Source of the DNA: Tupaia tana
Taxonomy: Eukaryota > Chordata > Mammalia > Scandentia > Tupaiidae
Assembly (NCBI GenBank): GCA_026018925.1
Contig: JAKSZU010000012.1
Coordinates: forward strand, 49,395,207 to 49,459,206
Direction of reading: 5' to 3'
DNA length: 64,000 nt
The position numbers and the translations under genes are program-made. Each line of letters starts with the position of its first letter. The first letter of the stretch is position 1. This document shows positions 50,752-62,611 of the stretch, in pieces. Under the pieces are notes generated by a model. The model saw only the letters and a list, made by a program, of their open reading frames with translations. It was not told the origin of the DNA and did not search any database.

Positions 50752-50980
50752 CTTTTTTTAGAGAGATAGTTTTGTTATAGGGCTCGTGGGCTTGCAAGAG
50801 AGACAGAGAGACAGAAAATGAGCAATCATCCCCCAGAAGGGTGGCCACGCCACAATCCCTTCTCCTCCATTCTCCTCTCGGTTTTGAGCATGCACACACG
50901 TGTGCCCAGTGTGAGTTTTAAGCATGGTCAACTGTGGGGGAGCTCAGCAACATAACCATTATGCCATCTGCTGGTCCCCC
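50752..50980 (-). repeat. Type A SINE
   Basis: TTTTTTTAGAGAGATAG start, TTTTGTTATAGGGCTCG, GAGCATGCACACACGTG and head complement ending ATCTGCTGGTCCCC. Confidence 0.88.
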
Positions 50981-51688
50981 AACAAGGAATATTTTAATAA
51001 AAATATTTTCATGAGAGGAAAAATATTAGTAAAAATGTTTCACTTCTGTAACCAACTATTGGTTGTGAGAACCTAGGAGAAATAGGACTCTCCTCTTGAT
51101 TCTGAGAACATCTTGCTTTTCTACATTGACTCCTCCCCTCCACTCCCAAAGGAGCAACAGAGCAGAGTTTGAAAGTATGTAAACTTTGGGCCAAGCAGAT
51201 TTGAGCATTTCCTTACTTTCTGGTACTATAAGATACCCCAGGCTTATCGGGTATGTTCCCTGTTCCAGTCCTAGAATCCACCTTTTCCCCAACTAGCCCT
51301 AGTTTCTCTTATTGGAGAATAGTATTAGAAAAAGATACAGGTGCTGGGTACATACCAAAGTTCTGACTTCTGTAAAATTGGAAAGATAATACTGTGCTCA
51401 TAGAGTTGCGTGAACATTAAGTGAAGTAACACATACATATATTTAATGAAGGGTTAGAAACATAGGAAGCATCCATTATTAATTCAGGAGGGGTCGAGAG
51501 AGAATCCCTGGCTTGTAAATTCTATGTTAAAACACACTTAAAATCAAATTAATTGAAATAAAATTACTGTGTTTTGATTCACAAAGCTCTTTGGAACTTG
51601 GGGTTTAGCCACAGCTGGTTTAAGCACAATGGAGGTTCTGATCAAGTTTATTGTCTACAATCTGGCATTTAAAAAATTTCTCCCTATT

Positions 51689-51875
51689 GGGGCCGGCAAG
51701 TGGCGTGGTGGATAGGGGCGTTGGATTCCCACATGGCCGACCATGGTTCGAGTCTCAGACCTGGTGGCTTGCTTTCTCACCCCCCCCCTCCCCCCGTGTC
51801 TTTCTGGTCAAATTAAAATAAATAAATAAAACGAATGAATAAATAAAATTAAACAAATAATTCTTTAAAAAAAAA
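51689..51875 (+). repeat. Type B SINE
   Basis: Head GGGGCCGGCAAGTGGCGTGG, B box GGTTCGAGTCTC, a C-rich stretch in place of CT, TTTCTGGTCAAATT and an AATAAATAAAT tail. Confidence 0.9.
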
Positions 51876-51879
51876 TTCC

Positions 51880-52420
51880 CCCTATTTAGTCTTCAAGAAG
51901 GAGCCAACTCCAATTGGCCACAGGATATCTGCTGTGGGCTGAGTGTGGAGTGGCTTTGAAGACATTTTTGAAGAACTTGCTCATCAATAATCTTAGCCTG
52001 TGACTACATTGCCAACAAGGACCCTTCGTCATGGTCCAGAGACTCAAGTAGGTCTTTTTATAGCTCAACAAAACACAGAGGCAAAATTGCTGATGAGAGA
52101 TGAAATAATTTATTAGTGTGGCCACACTGGAAAGGCATGTTAAAAATATCTTAGCCAACTTATAGATGCTTCTAGATGCTTTTATAGGGGAAGGGAGATG
52201 CTATGGGCTAACTGCTACATATAGAAAAGCACAGGTCAGGTTAACATTTAACTGGGGGGGGGTACAATTATATAATTCATCTTCAAGACAGATGTTATGG
52301 TTCCCAGGGTGGAAAGTACCTCATTGTTTCCAGATTGACATTCCTCTCCTTGGAGTTCCTAAGAGAGATCTCAAACAAAGCACATCAGGCTGAGAGAAAA
52401 ACAATTTTTGTTATCTAGAT
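51880..52420. other. Unassigned intergenic sequence
   Basis: About 540 bp with no recognisable gene or repeat; an uncapped ten-G run lies at 52254-52261. Confidence 0.4.
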
Positions 52421-52433
52421 TGAGTCAGTCTGG

Positions 52434-52633
52434 AACTAGTCAGTGGCATGATGGTTAAGGTTGCTCTATCCCATATGAGTGACTGTGCAGTTCAAGGCCC
52501 AGACCTGGCAGCTTGAAAAACACACCGTGTGTGTTCACCTAAAATCCTGATAAGAATGGAAAACAAGGAATTGTGGTGTGGTCATCCCCTCTTTTTCTCT
52601 CTGTCTCTCTCCCTCTAGTGAGTGCATATGGGA

Positions 52634-52669
<36 letters not shown>
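52434..52669 (+). repeat. Type A SINE with 34-A tail
   Basis: Flanked by GAGTCAGTCTGG at 52422-52433 and 52670-52681. The pure A tail (52635-52668) suggests a recent insertion or slippage, although the body is diverged. Confidence 0.93.
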
Positions 52670-52670
<1 letters not shown>

Positions 52671-52681
52671 AGTCAGTCTGG

Positions 52682-53500
52682 CTAAAGCAGGCCCCTATTG
52701 AAAACTAGAAGAACCAGAGCTCCTCTTTGGCCCTTATGGAGTCTTTCAGGTTCATCCTTATCACAATAATATTTCAGTTCCCTCAGGACAGGGGTGTTTT
52801 GATTGCTTGCTTGCACTGAGCCCTGGATTGGGACTGAGACTGTAGGGATTCTCCCTCCAGAGGATCCTAAATTTACCTAGATACCGACTTCTAACTGATC
52901 TCAGATCTCTCACAGTCTGTATGACTCACTTCGGTTCTCAAGCAGACTGCAACAGCAGCTGAACTGTCTTTCCACTTTACCACATAGCCCCAGGAAATCT
53001 ATTACTATTTGAAGTCCAAGGTCCTTGGAGGCCAAGCAGCTTTTCTTTTTCAGACTTCAAAAAGTCCAGTAGTTGAAGGCAGTTCTAAATTGAGCTCTCA
53101 TAATTCCCAAGGACATACGTATATTTTCCCTGACCATTTCTTCTCTTTTTAAAAAGCAGCATCCCTTATACTGTGGGTATAAATAATGGGTTTCTCTAGG
53201 AGAAAGGGACTTAGAAGTGGATATTAATAAAATAAACCTTATCTCTTCTTTTATAGAATTTGGTCTGAAAGTTATTCTGTTGAGAATCTTCTTTGGAACT
53301 CTCCATTGGAGTGTGTTGACTGGGGGTGAGTTAGAAGCAATTTTGATGAAACTTTTTATTACTAAACTGTCTTGAATGGCTCTGACTCTACCTTCTCTCT
53401 TGAGAACGACAATAATCCCTTAACTTTTAATGTTTTTCCATTTTCTCATTTATTACTTGATCAAATAAAGCAGTCTATCACACTTTTTAAAGATATTTTT
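52682..53500. other. Unassigned intergenic sequence
   Basis: No gene, exon pair or repeat that I can recognise over about 800 bp. Confidence 0.4.
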
Positions 53501-53506
53501 AAAATA

Positions 53507-53576
53507 GTGGGTTATTAGGAAAGTCACGATGCATTTTTGCATAGAAAAATATGTCACGACTTTTCCAATGATCCAA
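53507..53576. mobile_element. Palindromic mariner-like MITE 6
   Basis: 70 bp between TA dinucleotides. Arms GGAAAGTCACGATGCATTTT and ATATGTCACGACTTTTCC. Confidence 0.8.
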
Positions 53577-54054
53577 TATCTTTTCCCTTTCGAGACTTCT
53601 TCTAGTATTTATTTTAGGCCAATGCAGAAACGCTTGGTGTTTGTAGGACTTGGGTGTGGGGAGATGCAGCAGCAGCAAGACTGAGATTCAGGATGGTGCT
53701 GGGTGAAAGAGGCCTTTGCTCTCTGAACTGACTCCAGATTTCTCCTTCCCTCCCTGGACCAGACACATTTATTAACAGTGACTGCAATACATAACACGAA
53801 CGGTTGCCCACCCTGAAAATCCATGAAGTATCTCAAGTCTTCATTGTTGATAGATGAGCATGACAGTCTGGTGCAATTCCATATGGGGGTATGTAACGGC
53901 TCTTAGAAACTTCCCATCTGGGACTCCACTCCCCTGCCAATGAGCAGCAATATTTGACTAGAACTCTAGACCAGTTATTTCACTCCACTAAGCCTCAGTT
54001 TCTATGCCTATGTCTATCATCTGTTTCTACGTTTATGTCTACATCTTTTTTTTT

Positions 54055-54288
54055 TCTTTTAAGTTTTCATCTGCACACAAGAGAGAGCAAGAGAGAGAGA
54101 GAAAGAGAAAGTGAGAAATCACCCCCCAGGGTGATGGCCATGCTGAAATCCTTTCTCCACTCTCTTCTCAGGATTTTGGGCACACATATACATACTCCTC
54201 TTTTACCAGCTGTGAGGTCTGGGACTTGAAACACACAGCCAGCCATGTGGGATCCATCTGCCTCACCCACCATACCACCTGCTGGTCT
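54055..54288 (-). repeat. Type A SINE (diverged)
   Basis: TTTTCTTTTAAGTTTTCATC start, GAGAAATCACCCCCCAGGG, GGATTTTGGGCACACAT and head complement ending CACCTGCTGGTC. Confidence 0.82.
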
Positions 54289-54457
54289 ACTATATCTATA
54301 TCATCTATACCTATGCCAATATCTATATCTTTCTGTATCTATATCTATCTAGTTATACAATTATTAAATGAAGAAATGAAAGCAAAAAGAATTTTATAAA
54401 CTTTAGAAACACTGTCTTTTTTTTTTTTTTAATTTTTATAAACTTTAAAACAGTGGT

Positions 54458-54718
54458 TCCTAGGACTAGCAGATGGCATAATGGTTACGTTTCTGGACTC
54501 CCATGTAGTCGACTGCAGTTCTAGTCCCAGGTGGCTTAAAACTCACACTGGGTGCATGTTTCAGCATGCCCAAAATCCCAAGGGGAGAGTGGAGGAGAGG
54601 GGACTGTGGCATGGCCATCCCCACTGGGGGATGATTTCTCACTTTCTGTCTCTCTGTCTCTCCAGCAAGTGCATGTGCCCCATGGGGGGGAAAAAATCTC
54701 TCTCTAAAAACAAACAAA
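54458..54718 (+). repeat. Type A SINE at the end of MER5A
   Basis: Target duplication AAAACAGTGGT at 54447-54457 and 54719-54729. The duplicated bases include the transposon's own terminal CAGTGGT. Confidence 0.92.
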
Positions 54719-54722
54719 AAAA

Positions 54723-54960
54723 CAGTGGTCCCCAACCAGGGAGAATGTTACTCCTCAGAGGACATTTGGGACTTTTCCCATTTTCTGGAGCCATTTTTGG
54801 TTGCTACAAACTGGGGGATGAGGGAGATTCACTGGAGTCTAGTTCATGGCGACCAGGGAAATTGCTAAATATCTTACAGTGCACAGAATGGCTCTCCTGC
54901 ACCAGAGCACTGTTCAGCCTGTCATGTTATAGTGCCACGTTAGACCAATCTTGCTCTGGC
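54723..54960 (+). mobile_element. MER5A-like DNA transposon
   Basis: CAGTGGTCCCCAACCAGGGA, GAGGACATTTGGGACTTTTC, TTTTTGGTTGCTACAAACTG and TTACAGTGCACAGAATGGC follow the MER5A order. Confidence 0.85.
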
Positions 54961-55482
54961 ACATTATATAGGACTTTGGAATTAAGTAGTTATGTGACCT
55001 TGAGGGGCACCACATACTTCCGTTTTCCTAATACATAAAATCAGGGCACTGCCTAGCATCGATGACAGGATATTGTGCCTGCTGATTTAGAGAAGAAACA
55101 CACAGGTCAAAAGTCCAAAGGAAAAAAAGTAAAACGTTCTGGACAAATATAATGGAAAGCGCTTGTTAGTCAGAAAGCTCATTGTTTACATGGTTGGATG
55201 GGAATCTATGAGCACGTTGGAATAGGCTGAAAAATATGAAATTCTAGGTGTCTCTTCTAAAGAAAATAGAAGGTATGAGAAGACATGTACAAGGGGACTC
55301 AGTGGAGCATTGTGTATGCAGATAAAAAGCTGGAAACGATAGGGCAGAGGCTTCCTGTCCCTGTCCAGTACTGTTTCCCAAGTGGGCTGAGCTGGTCCTT
55401 GTGCAACCAGCCACATGGTTTGTGTGTGTGATGGTCATCCAAACAGGACAGGCTGGGCTATCACATTTTTCAGTATGTGTTA

Positions 55483-55914
55483 TAAAAAAGGGCTCCTTGC
55501 TAATTTCTTTCTAAACTGCGGGTAAGCAGAGATGAGCAGTTTTCTCCTCCTGGACCCTGTTTCTCTCTCCTCTCCTCTCTTCATATGTTTTTCCTCCTTC
55601 CTCTTGGCTTCTGTCTACTAGGCTACCAGGGGCAGGGAAAGCCTATCACCCAGGAGGAGGAAAAGCAATGGGAGAGAAATAGTGCTCTAAAACCAAGAAA
55701 TAGTAAAACTTTCATAGCTGTCCCCAAACTCACTCCTGAATATTTTTCATACCATAATTCTAAGCTAATATTTTGGCATCAAGACAAGCTAGACAAGAGA
55801 ACAGTGGGCTCTTTTGTTGCAGAGTTAAATAGCATGAAAAAAATGTATGAATATTTTCCTACTAATGGCCTGTTTAATTCACCAAATATTTATGTGTGCA
55901 AAGGACCATGGTAG
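55483..55914 (+). other. Unassigned open frame after a TATA-like motif
   Basis: TATAAAAAAGG at about 55483 is followed at 55585-55914 by a 109-codon open frame whose start (MFFLLPLGFCLLG) looks like a signal peptide. I recognise no domain, and the last third overlaps an L2-like stretch. It is probably chance. Confidence 0.2.
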
Positions 55915-56110
55915 ACTGGGTAAGTCAAAGGGGATGAAGACTGTCCAGTGTCTCAAGAGGTTTAAAATTATTTGAGGAGCTAGGTGGTTACCCATCTAAT
56001 TATCTGATAATTAACCAAGATTCAAGTGCTTTGAGAATGCAAAGAAGGGAGAACTTATCATTGTAACCAGGATTAACTACAAAGATGTCTGATAGGAGGT
56101 GGCTATCTGT
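55870..56110 (-). repeat. L2 3' end
   Basis: TTCACCAAATATTTATGTG, GGTAAGTCAAAGGGGATGAA and TCAAGAGGTTTAAAATTATT resemble inverted L2 3' sequence. Confidence 0.55.
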
Positions 56111-56232
56111 ATCTCTCTATACATTTCCTTCACATGTATAAGTTTATATTTACACATAAGTATATATAAATATGCATTTGTATAAACCTTACTGTTGAGT
56201 GATCAACTCATAAAGACATTAAAAATGATGTT

Positions 56233-56496
56233 GGGAACCAGCAGTTAGCGTAATGGCTATGTCGCTGAACTCCCACGTAGTCGACCGCGGTTCGCGTCTC
56301 GGACCCGGTGGCTTACAACTCACGCCGGGCGCGTGTGCGTGCGTGCCCAAGATCCCGAGAGGAGAATGGAGGAGAAGGGATTGCGGCATGACCATCCCCC
56401 CTGGGGGGTGATTTCTCGCTTTCTGTCTCTATGTCTCTCTCTGTCTGTCTGGCGAGCGCACGCGCCCTATAGCAAAAAAAACCTCTCCAAAAAAAA
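56233..56496 (+). repeat. Young type A SINE (C-variant B box)
   Basis: The least-decayed copy: CACGTAGTCGACCGCGGTTC, GGTTCGCGTC and GCGCACGCGCCCTATAG. Flanked by AAAAATGATGTT at 56221-56232 and 56497-56508. Confidence 0.96.
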
Positions 56497-56523
56497 AAAA
56501 ATGATGTTTAAGATCTCTGGATT

Positions 56524-56721
56524 GTCTAGTACAGTGGCACCGATGTTGATGGTGTCATATAGGAAGGTCCCAGGTTCAGACCCTGGGTTCCTAAATACAC
56601 TGAGCATGCCAGAGGTGTGCCTGTGGAGGGCTGAGGGTCACCATGCTGTGACCCTGTCAGAGGGCTCTACCTCTCTTTCTTAAGAAAATATGTGGATAAA
56701 CTTGAAAAGAAAAAAAAAAAA
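56524..56721 (+). repeat. Type C SINE with target duplication
   Basis: Flanked by ATCTCTGGATT at 56513-56523 and 56722-56732, only 16 bp after the preceding type A element. Head TACAGTGGCACCGATG, GAGCATGCCAGAGGTG. Confidence 0.85.
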
Positions 56722-57000
56722 ATCTCTGGATTTAGTATAAAACAGGCCAGGGTTTTAATTCTACCTCCAACACTTATGAGTTAGGTGACTTTGGTCAATC
56801 TTTATTATCTATTATAATGATTATTATTTTGCAATAATAGTTTTTCAGTTCTCAGGTAAAGGATAATTTTAGGAGCACATGGTAACCCGAACAAGGAGAC
56901 CAGGTATGAAATATACTGCTAGCTGTGAATAATCTAAAGTAAGAAAGAAATACACTCTGTTTACATGTTTTAAATTATGGAGTATTATCAATATGAAATA

Positions 57001-57063
57001 GCAGGTGTGTGTGTCCTCCTAACTATCAGTTTCTATGTCTGTAGCTTCCTTAATGCCTCTATC
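57001..57063 (+). pseudogene. 63-bp fragment resembling an OR5B gene
   Basis: These bases align without gaps to 58684-58746 inside the olfactory receptor pseudogene, with 53 of 63 positions identical by my count, including 17 in a row at the start. Similarity drops on both sides. It may be a relic of a decayed receptor copy or a templated insertion. It lies between the two halves of a MIR-like element. Confidence 0.5.
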
Positions 57064-57148
57064 TTATTATTTTCCTTATTTACCATGAGGAGAAATGATA
57101 TATAACTTATTATATATAATTATTATTATATGTAAATTTATAATTATA

Positions 57149-57151
<3 letters not shown>

Positions 57152-57192
<41 letters not shown>
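57152..57192. repeat. (TA)n microsatellite
   Basis: About 18 TA units in an AT-rich setting. Confidence 0.95.
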
Positions 57193-57193
<1 letters not shown>

Positions 57194-57324
57194 TAAGGAA
57201 AATAATAGTATCAGACCCAAAGTGTTACTATGAATATTAAGTGAGTTAAATACAAATAATGCCCTTGGAGTGATGCCTGGCATATCATAGACTACTATGA
57301 TTTCTATAATTAATTATATTTAAG

Positions 57325-57560
57325 GGCCAGCCTGTATGCCAGTGGTTTAGGGAGCTGAATGCCACATGACCGACTGTGTGATTCGAGTCCTAGACTTGGC
57401 ATCTTGAAAACCATTCCAGGTGGAGTGTGTGCATGCCCCAAATCCTGAAAGGATGGAAAAATACAGGAGAAATGATGGCAGTGTAATCATTTCCCATGCA
57501 GTTGCTTTCTCTCTCTCTGTCTCTCTAGTAAGTGCATTCTCCCTCTGGCAAATTAAAAAT
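57325..57560 (+). repeat. Diverged type A SINE
   Basis: Head AAGGGCCAGCCTGTATGCC, B box GATTCGAGTCC, a (CT)n run and CCCTCTGGCAAATTAAA tail motif. Confidence 0.8.
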
Positions 57561-57707
57561 AAAACTATTTAGTTATATGTGCATAGAAAAGTCCAAGAAA
57601 TCTGTAGTATGACTGTATTATTGGGAGTGAAATGGGGAAGACAAGGAATGGTGGATTTATGTTTTTTACTTCATAGACTTCTCTTGGATTTTAAAATATT
57701 CAATGAA

Positions 57708-57890
57708 TGGAGTCAGCAGATAGCATGGTGGTTAAGGCACTGGAATTCCCACATAGTTGACTGTGGTTCTAGTCCTGGACCTGGGAACTTGCTTTCTCAC
57801 TCTCCCTCTCTCTCTGTCCTTCTCTGGCAAAACACATGTGAAAAAATAATAATAAAAATACAGACATAAACGAATAATCCTTTAAAAAAA
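57708..57890 (+). repeat. Type B SINE
   Basis: Head GGAGTCAGCAGATAGCATGG, B box GGTTCTAGTCC, CTCTCTGTCCTTCTCTGGC and an AATAATAATAA tail. Confidence 0.82.
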
Positions 57891-58292
57891 CTGAAAGAAT
57901 AAAATCTTAAAAATACACTGCCAAAAGTACTTACATTATGATTTAGATTTATATGATGCAAACATGTAGAAGAACTCAAGCTCTGAGTGTATGGACTTTG
58001 GGTTTAGGAGTACAAAATTCACAAAGAGGTGAACTTTGATTCTTTGGCCCCTGCTACTTAGATTATCTTGCTCAATATTTAACACCCTGAGCCTTAATGA
58101 TCGCATAATGATCCCTATCTCATGGGATCAAATGCTACAGTATTATGGAAGGGTCTAACATGTGTCTCACACAGAGTACATTTCTGGTATGTATTGCTTT
58201 TCTATTTTTATATCATCATCTTGTCTTATACTTTTATTTGAGTTTCATTGACTCTTTTTCTTTAATCATTAGGTAAATTCAAGTTGACTTCA

Positions 58293-59191
58293 ATGGAAAA
58301 CAACACAGAAACAACTGAGTTCATCCTTTTGGAATTAGCAGATGACCCTAATCTTCAGGTTTCCCTCTCCCTGGTATTTTAATTATCTACCTCAACACTC
58401 TGATTGGGATGGGTGGATGGAGATGATCATTTACTCAGATTCCCATCTCCACACTCCCATGTACTTCTTTCTCAGTAACCTCTCCTTTGTAGATCTGGGT
58501 TACTCAAGAGCCACGGCTCCCAAGATGGTGGCGGCGTTGCAGTCAGGGAACAAGGTTGTCTCCTATAACGCATGTGCAGCTCGGTAGTTCTGCATGGGTT
58601 TTGGCACTGTCGACTGCTACCTCCTGCCTTACGACCGCCATGCAGCAATATGTAGGCCTCTCCATTACACCATCACCATGACGGCAGGTGTGTGTGTCCT
58701 TCTAACTGTTGGTTCCTGTGTCTGTGGTATCCTTAATGCCTGTATCCGCACAGCAGACACATTCAGTCTCTCTGCGGCTCTAATGAGATTAATAATGTTT
58801 TTCTGTGACTTTCCCTCACTCCTGCCTCTTGCATGCTCTAATACATACATCAATAAGTTGGTAAGCTGCTTTGTTGTAAGCTTCATTGTCTTTTTCATCT
58901 TCCTGGTCTTACCTCTTCATATCCATTCATCACAGTTCAAAGGATGCATTCTGCTGAAGGACAGAAGAAAGCCTTCTCCACTTGTGCTTCCCATGTCATT
59001 GCAGTGTTCACCTTCTATGGAGCAATCAAGTTCATGTACAGCCTGGTTCCAACCAGTTCATGGGCACAGACCAAATAGCATCTGTGTTTTACATGGTGGG
59101 TATTTCCACACCAAGACCCCTGATCTACAGCCTTAGGAACAAAGAAATGAAAAACACTTCCTGGAAAATTCTCTGCAAACTTTACCTCTAG
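58293..59191 (+). pseudogene. OR5B21: Olfactory receptor pseudogene, OR5B21-like
   Basis: Seven-transmembrane odorant receptors are normally one coding exon of about 310 codons. This copy starts with ATG (MENNTETTEFILL) just after an acceptor-like TTAATCATTAG and ends with TAG. Landmarks in order are the N-glycosylation site [15 protein letters not shown] (TM2), the altered DRY box [27 protein letters not shown] (TM6) and LIYSLRNKEMK (TM7). It is broken: at least two frameshifts lie in the TM1 coding region (about 58375-58440), an in-frame TAG at 58585-58587 begins TM3, the second extracellular loop is shortened, and further shifts occur near 58940 and 59060. The DDPNLQ, DRHAA and [10 protein letters not shown] features and the position after LPXN fit OR5B21. 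The symbol is my recognition, not a search result. Confidence 0.85.
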
Positions 59192-59324
59192 TCTTTACAT
59201 GTGAGTAGGATGTAGTCAGGTAACTAAGAGTGAAACCTTCTGTCAAATCTAAATGCTACCATGGCTTTTGAGGTTTGGCAGATTTCAGTTCTTCTTCCCC
59301 AAGAACATTAAAGGAAGTGGTAAA

Positions 59325-59567
59325 GGGACCAGCAGTTGGCATAATGGCTATGTCACTGGACTCCCATGTAGTCAGTCAACCGTGGTTCGAGTCCTGGACC
59401 CAGTGGCTTAAACTCAGGCCGGGCACATGTGCATGCATACCCAAGATCCTGAGAGGAGAATGGAAGAGAAGGGATTTCAGCACGGCCATCCCCCTAAGGG
59501 TTGATTTCTCGCTATCTGTCTCCCTGGCTTTCTGGTGAGTGCTGGGCCCTACAGCAAAACCTCTCCA

Positions 59568-59597
<30 letters not shown>
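59325..59597 (+). repeat. Type A SINE
   Basis: Full-length with a 30-A tail; flanks AAGTGGTAAA (59315-59324) and AAGTAGTAAA (59598-59607). Confidence 0.92.
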
Positions 59598-59602
<5 letters not shown>

Positions 59603-59607
59603 GTAAA

Positions 59608-61574
59608 AAGCAGCACATTGACATATCTCACTCAAGAAGATAATCTTAAGTATAAAACAACATGTGACATTTAAACCCTTTTCACATTCATTTCCTGATG
59701 TGCTTCAAAGTGGAAAGTCAAAAATAGAACAGAATGTGTTGAATTTTCTTCTCCCTAATTTTAATTGTAAGACATTTTATTTGCTATTAAATTTGGTGTA
59801 AAAAAAGCACTTTTTCATTTATAACACTTATTAACTGAAATGTATGGTGTTATGTTTTTCATTTCTTTGGCCTATGATTTTAAAGATTTCTAATGCTGAC
59901 AAAGGATATTTAAATATTTTAATATTTCTTTAGATGAGATTGCAATTTAAAGGATAATGCACAGGACCAAGAGTCACAATTGAAATCTTTCCAAGCCCCT
60001 ACCCTTCCATCCCCACCTACATTCCCATGTTTACTCACTGGTTGTACATCTTTGTATTCTCTATCTGCTTCTGCTAAAGAGCTGGGACAACTTTGGCAGA
60101 AAATTATATGCTACCTTTTTTACAGAAGTGTAGAAAAGTTTAGAAAATGACTTGCTTAAACTTTAACCTGAATAAATAAATCATTCTTTAGAGAGCCTGC
60201 ACTCCGTTCCATGCTTTTGACCTCTGTCTAACATAATTACCAAAAGTTCCAGAATGTTTGGAGAGAGAATAAAAGCATTTCTTCCAAGGACTATGAAAGA
60301 GGATATTTGTCTTGCATTAAATGATTGCATTTCTCAGCACCCTTAAGTTTGGTGAATCTATTATGAATACACATAATAGCTTCCTGGGGCCTTTTTGCCT
60401 ATTTTTTTCCCAATAACTCAGCTCATATCTAGGTTTCCATTGTATTCTGATATTCTGTAACCGGATGCTAGAAGAATTTTTAAAAGCCTTTCTGGAAATG
60501 TACTTCTTTAGATAGAAAACGCATGATGAAGCCCAGCATGAGTCCACCTTCCAGACTTGTTTCAGGTGCTAGATTGTGTGAGCAAATGTGTGTGCGTGGG
60601 AAGAGAGTGGTAATGAATTTTGTTTCTCACCTATCAACTGCTTAATGGTGTTTATAGCTACAACTAATGTAAGTCACCATATAGTTCATGATTTCAAGGT
60701 CTCAAAAAAAAAAAAAAAGATGAATCCATTTTTATTTTAATGTGAATCCCACACATCTCAGCTGGCTAAATCAGGTGGTTTAGAAGTAAAATTAGTTTTG
60801 AAATGATCAAACTTCATTATACACAAGAAAGACTGAGATATTTAAATCACAGGTCTTATGGATAAGGATCAAAAAGGGAGATTTAGATAATGAGGCCAAT
60901 ATATAGGAATAGCTTCTCCCAGCACATGACTACCATAACCTGAAAAGACCACACACTTCTGGACCCAAGGCATGAATAATCAGAATCTGTTTTACCTATC
61001 CTGCCTTCCCCCCTTTAGCAGTGAGGCACGTTCAGCCATACACATGGAAGAACAACTTTTAAAGGCCATGACCCACTGTACATAGGCATCCTTCTTAGTG
61101 ATATTTGGAAGTTGCAGAGCTACAGCATGCCCAGCTTTGGGGATGAGTGTGGGAAGCACCTATCCAAGCACCAAGTGTGTTCTAATCTTAACTTAGCTTT
61201 TCCCTACCTGATATGGCTGACTTTTCTTCCTCTTCTTGTTCCTTCTTCTCTACTTTTTCTTTCCTTTCTTATCCTCCTCTTTTTCCATCTTTTCTCCTCA
61301 ATTTCTTTCTATGCTCACACCAAGCATGAACTTTCTTCACTACTAAGCCCTTTGATGTCTGTAAAAAATTCAAGCCCAGGGTCTATATATCATAACTTTT
61401 AGAGTACATGGTAAGGTATGTTAATGAATGTGTGTGTTTATGCCTCTATACCCCAGTTTAGGCAGAAAAGTTTGAGACTTCTAAGAGTTAAAGGCCTAAT
61501 GCCTATCTATTTCTGTTTTCTATTGAAATCACCTCAAATCACATTTGACCACAAATTAGTTCTAGCATCAAGAG
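59608..61574. other. Intergenic sequence without recognised genes
   Basis: About 2 kb. Open frames here lack domains, and I see no tRNA-SINE copy, a notable drop in SINE density. A CT-rich stretch lies at about 61215-61320. Confidence 0.45.
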
Positions 61575-61735
61575 CTTGATGGCAATTATTATTCTTTTTA
61601 TCACTTGTGTGACCTCAAGAAGGTTATTTAATGTCTCTGAACCCAATGTACAGGATCAACTGTGAAGATACCAGGAAATCAAGAATGTGAATGTGCCCAT
61701 CATAATAAATGCATGTTTGAGACAACTGAGATTCT
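61575..61735 (+). repeat. MIR relic
   Basis: TATCACTTGTGTGACCTCAA, GAAGGTTATTTAATGTCTC and GCCCATCATAATAAATGC follow MIR order. Confidence 0.65.
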
Positions 61736-62341
61736 GGTACAAGCTTTTCACGTAGCTGTCCTTACACTTGCCTTCTCTGCTCCATTACTCTCCACACCTA
61801 TACAAATATAGGTTTTTATTTTCATCCCTTGTTTCACTTCTTGCCCTCCAAATATCCAGTTCTACACCAGACACCTTTCAAATTGGCATTACATGAGTAT
61901 TCATTTATGGAAGCTACTCAGGAGACATCCTGTCACTAGTGAGATGTCAGTTTACAGAAATACACTACTGTAAGGAACTTTTCTCTTTCACAAGGGAAAT
62001 CTGTCAAATGCAGATGAAATGCCTGTTTGGTCATTAACAACACTCACCCTTTCTCTGCAGGAACGGTCTGATGAATGACACACTGTGAGTAATGCCTGCA
62101 GCTAAGACAGGGCAATAAAGGCACAGGGTGACTTTCTACAAAATGTGAAACACACGTATCAGGGCAATTTTTATATCACGAAAGAATATTCTTTTGAAAA
62201 AGGATTATGATTAATTATGCTAAAGAGACTTCTTTTGTACATTAGATGATTTGTTTAGCTTTATGTCTAGGGAATAGAAAATTAAAATACTAGAATTCCT
62301 TGACAATTGAAGCTGGAATTATAGACATAGACCCTCTAGTC

Positions 62342-62611
62342 TTTTTTTTTTTTTTTCTCTTTTTTTTTTTGGAGAGGTTTTCACTATAGAGCATGTGCGC
62401 TAGCCAGAAAGACAGAGAGAGACAGAGAGACAGAAAGCGAGAAATCACCTGGCCATGCTGCAATCTCTTCTCCTCCATTCTCCCCTCAGGATCTTGGGCA
62501 CACATGCACACGCGCCCGGTGTGAGTTTTTAGCCGCTGGGTCTGGGACTCGAACTGCAGTCAACTACTCGGGAATCCAGCGACATAGCCATTACGGTAAC
62601 TGCTGGTCCCT
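62342..62611 (-). repeat. Type A SINE
   Basis: Interrupted poly(T), GGAGAGGTTTTCACTATAGA, a deleted CCCCC/GGGGG dyad and head complement ending GTAACTGCTGGTCCC. Confidence 0.9.

Larger units (their letters stand above)
56735..57310 (+). repeat. MIR relic with an interrupted middle
   Basis: 5' part GGGTTTTAATTCTACCTCC and AGTTAGGTGACTTTGGTC; 3' part after 57190 with AATATTAAGTGAGTTAAATA and GATGCCTGGCATATCATAG. Between them are the OR-like 63 bp and a (TA)n run. Confidence 0.55.
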
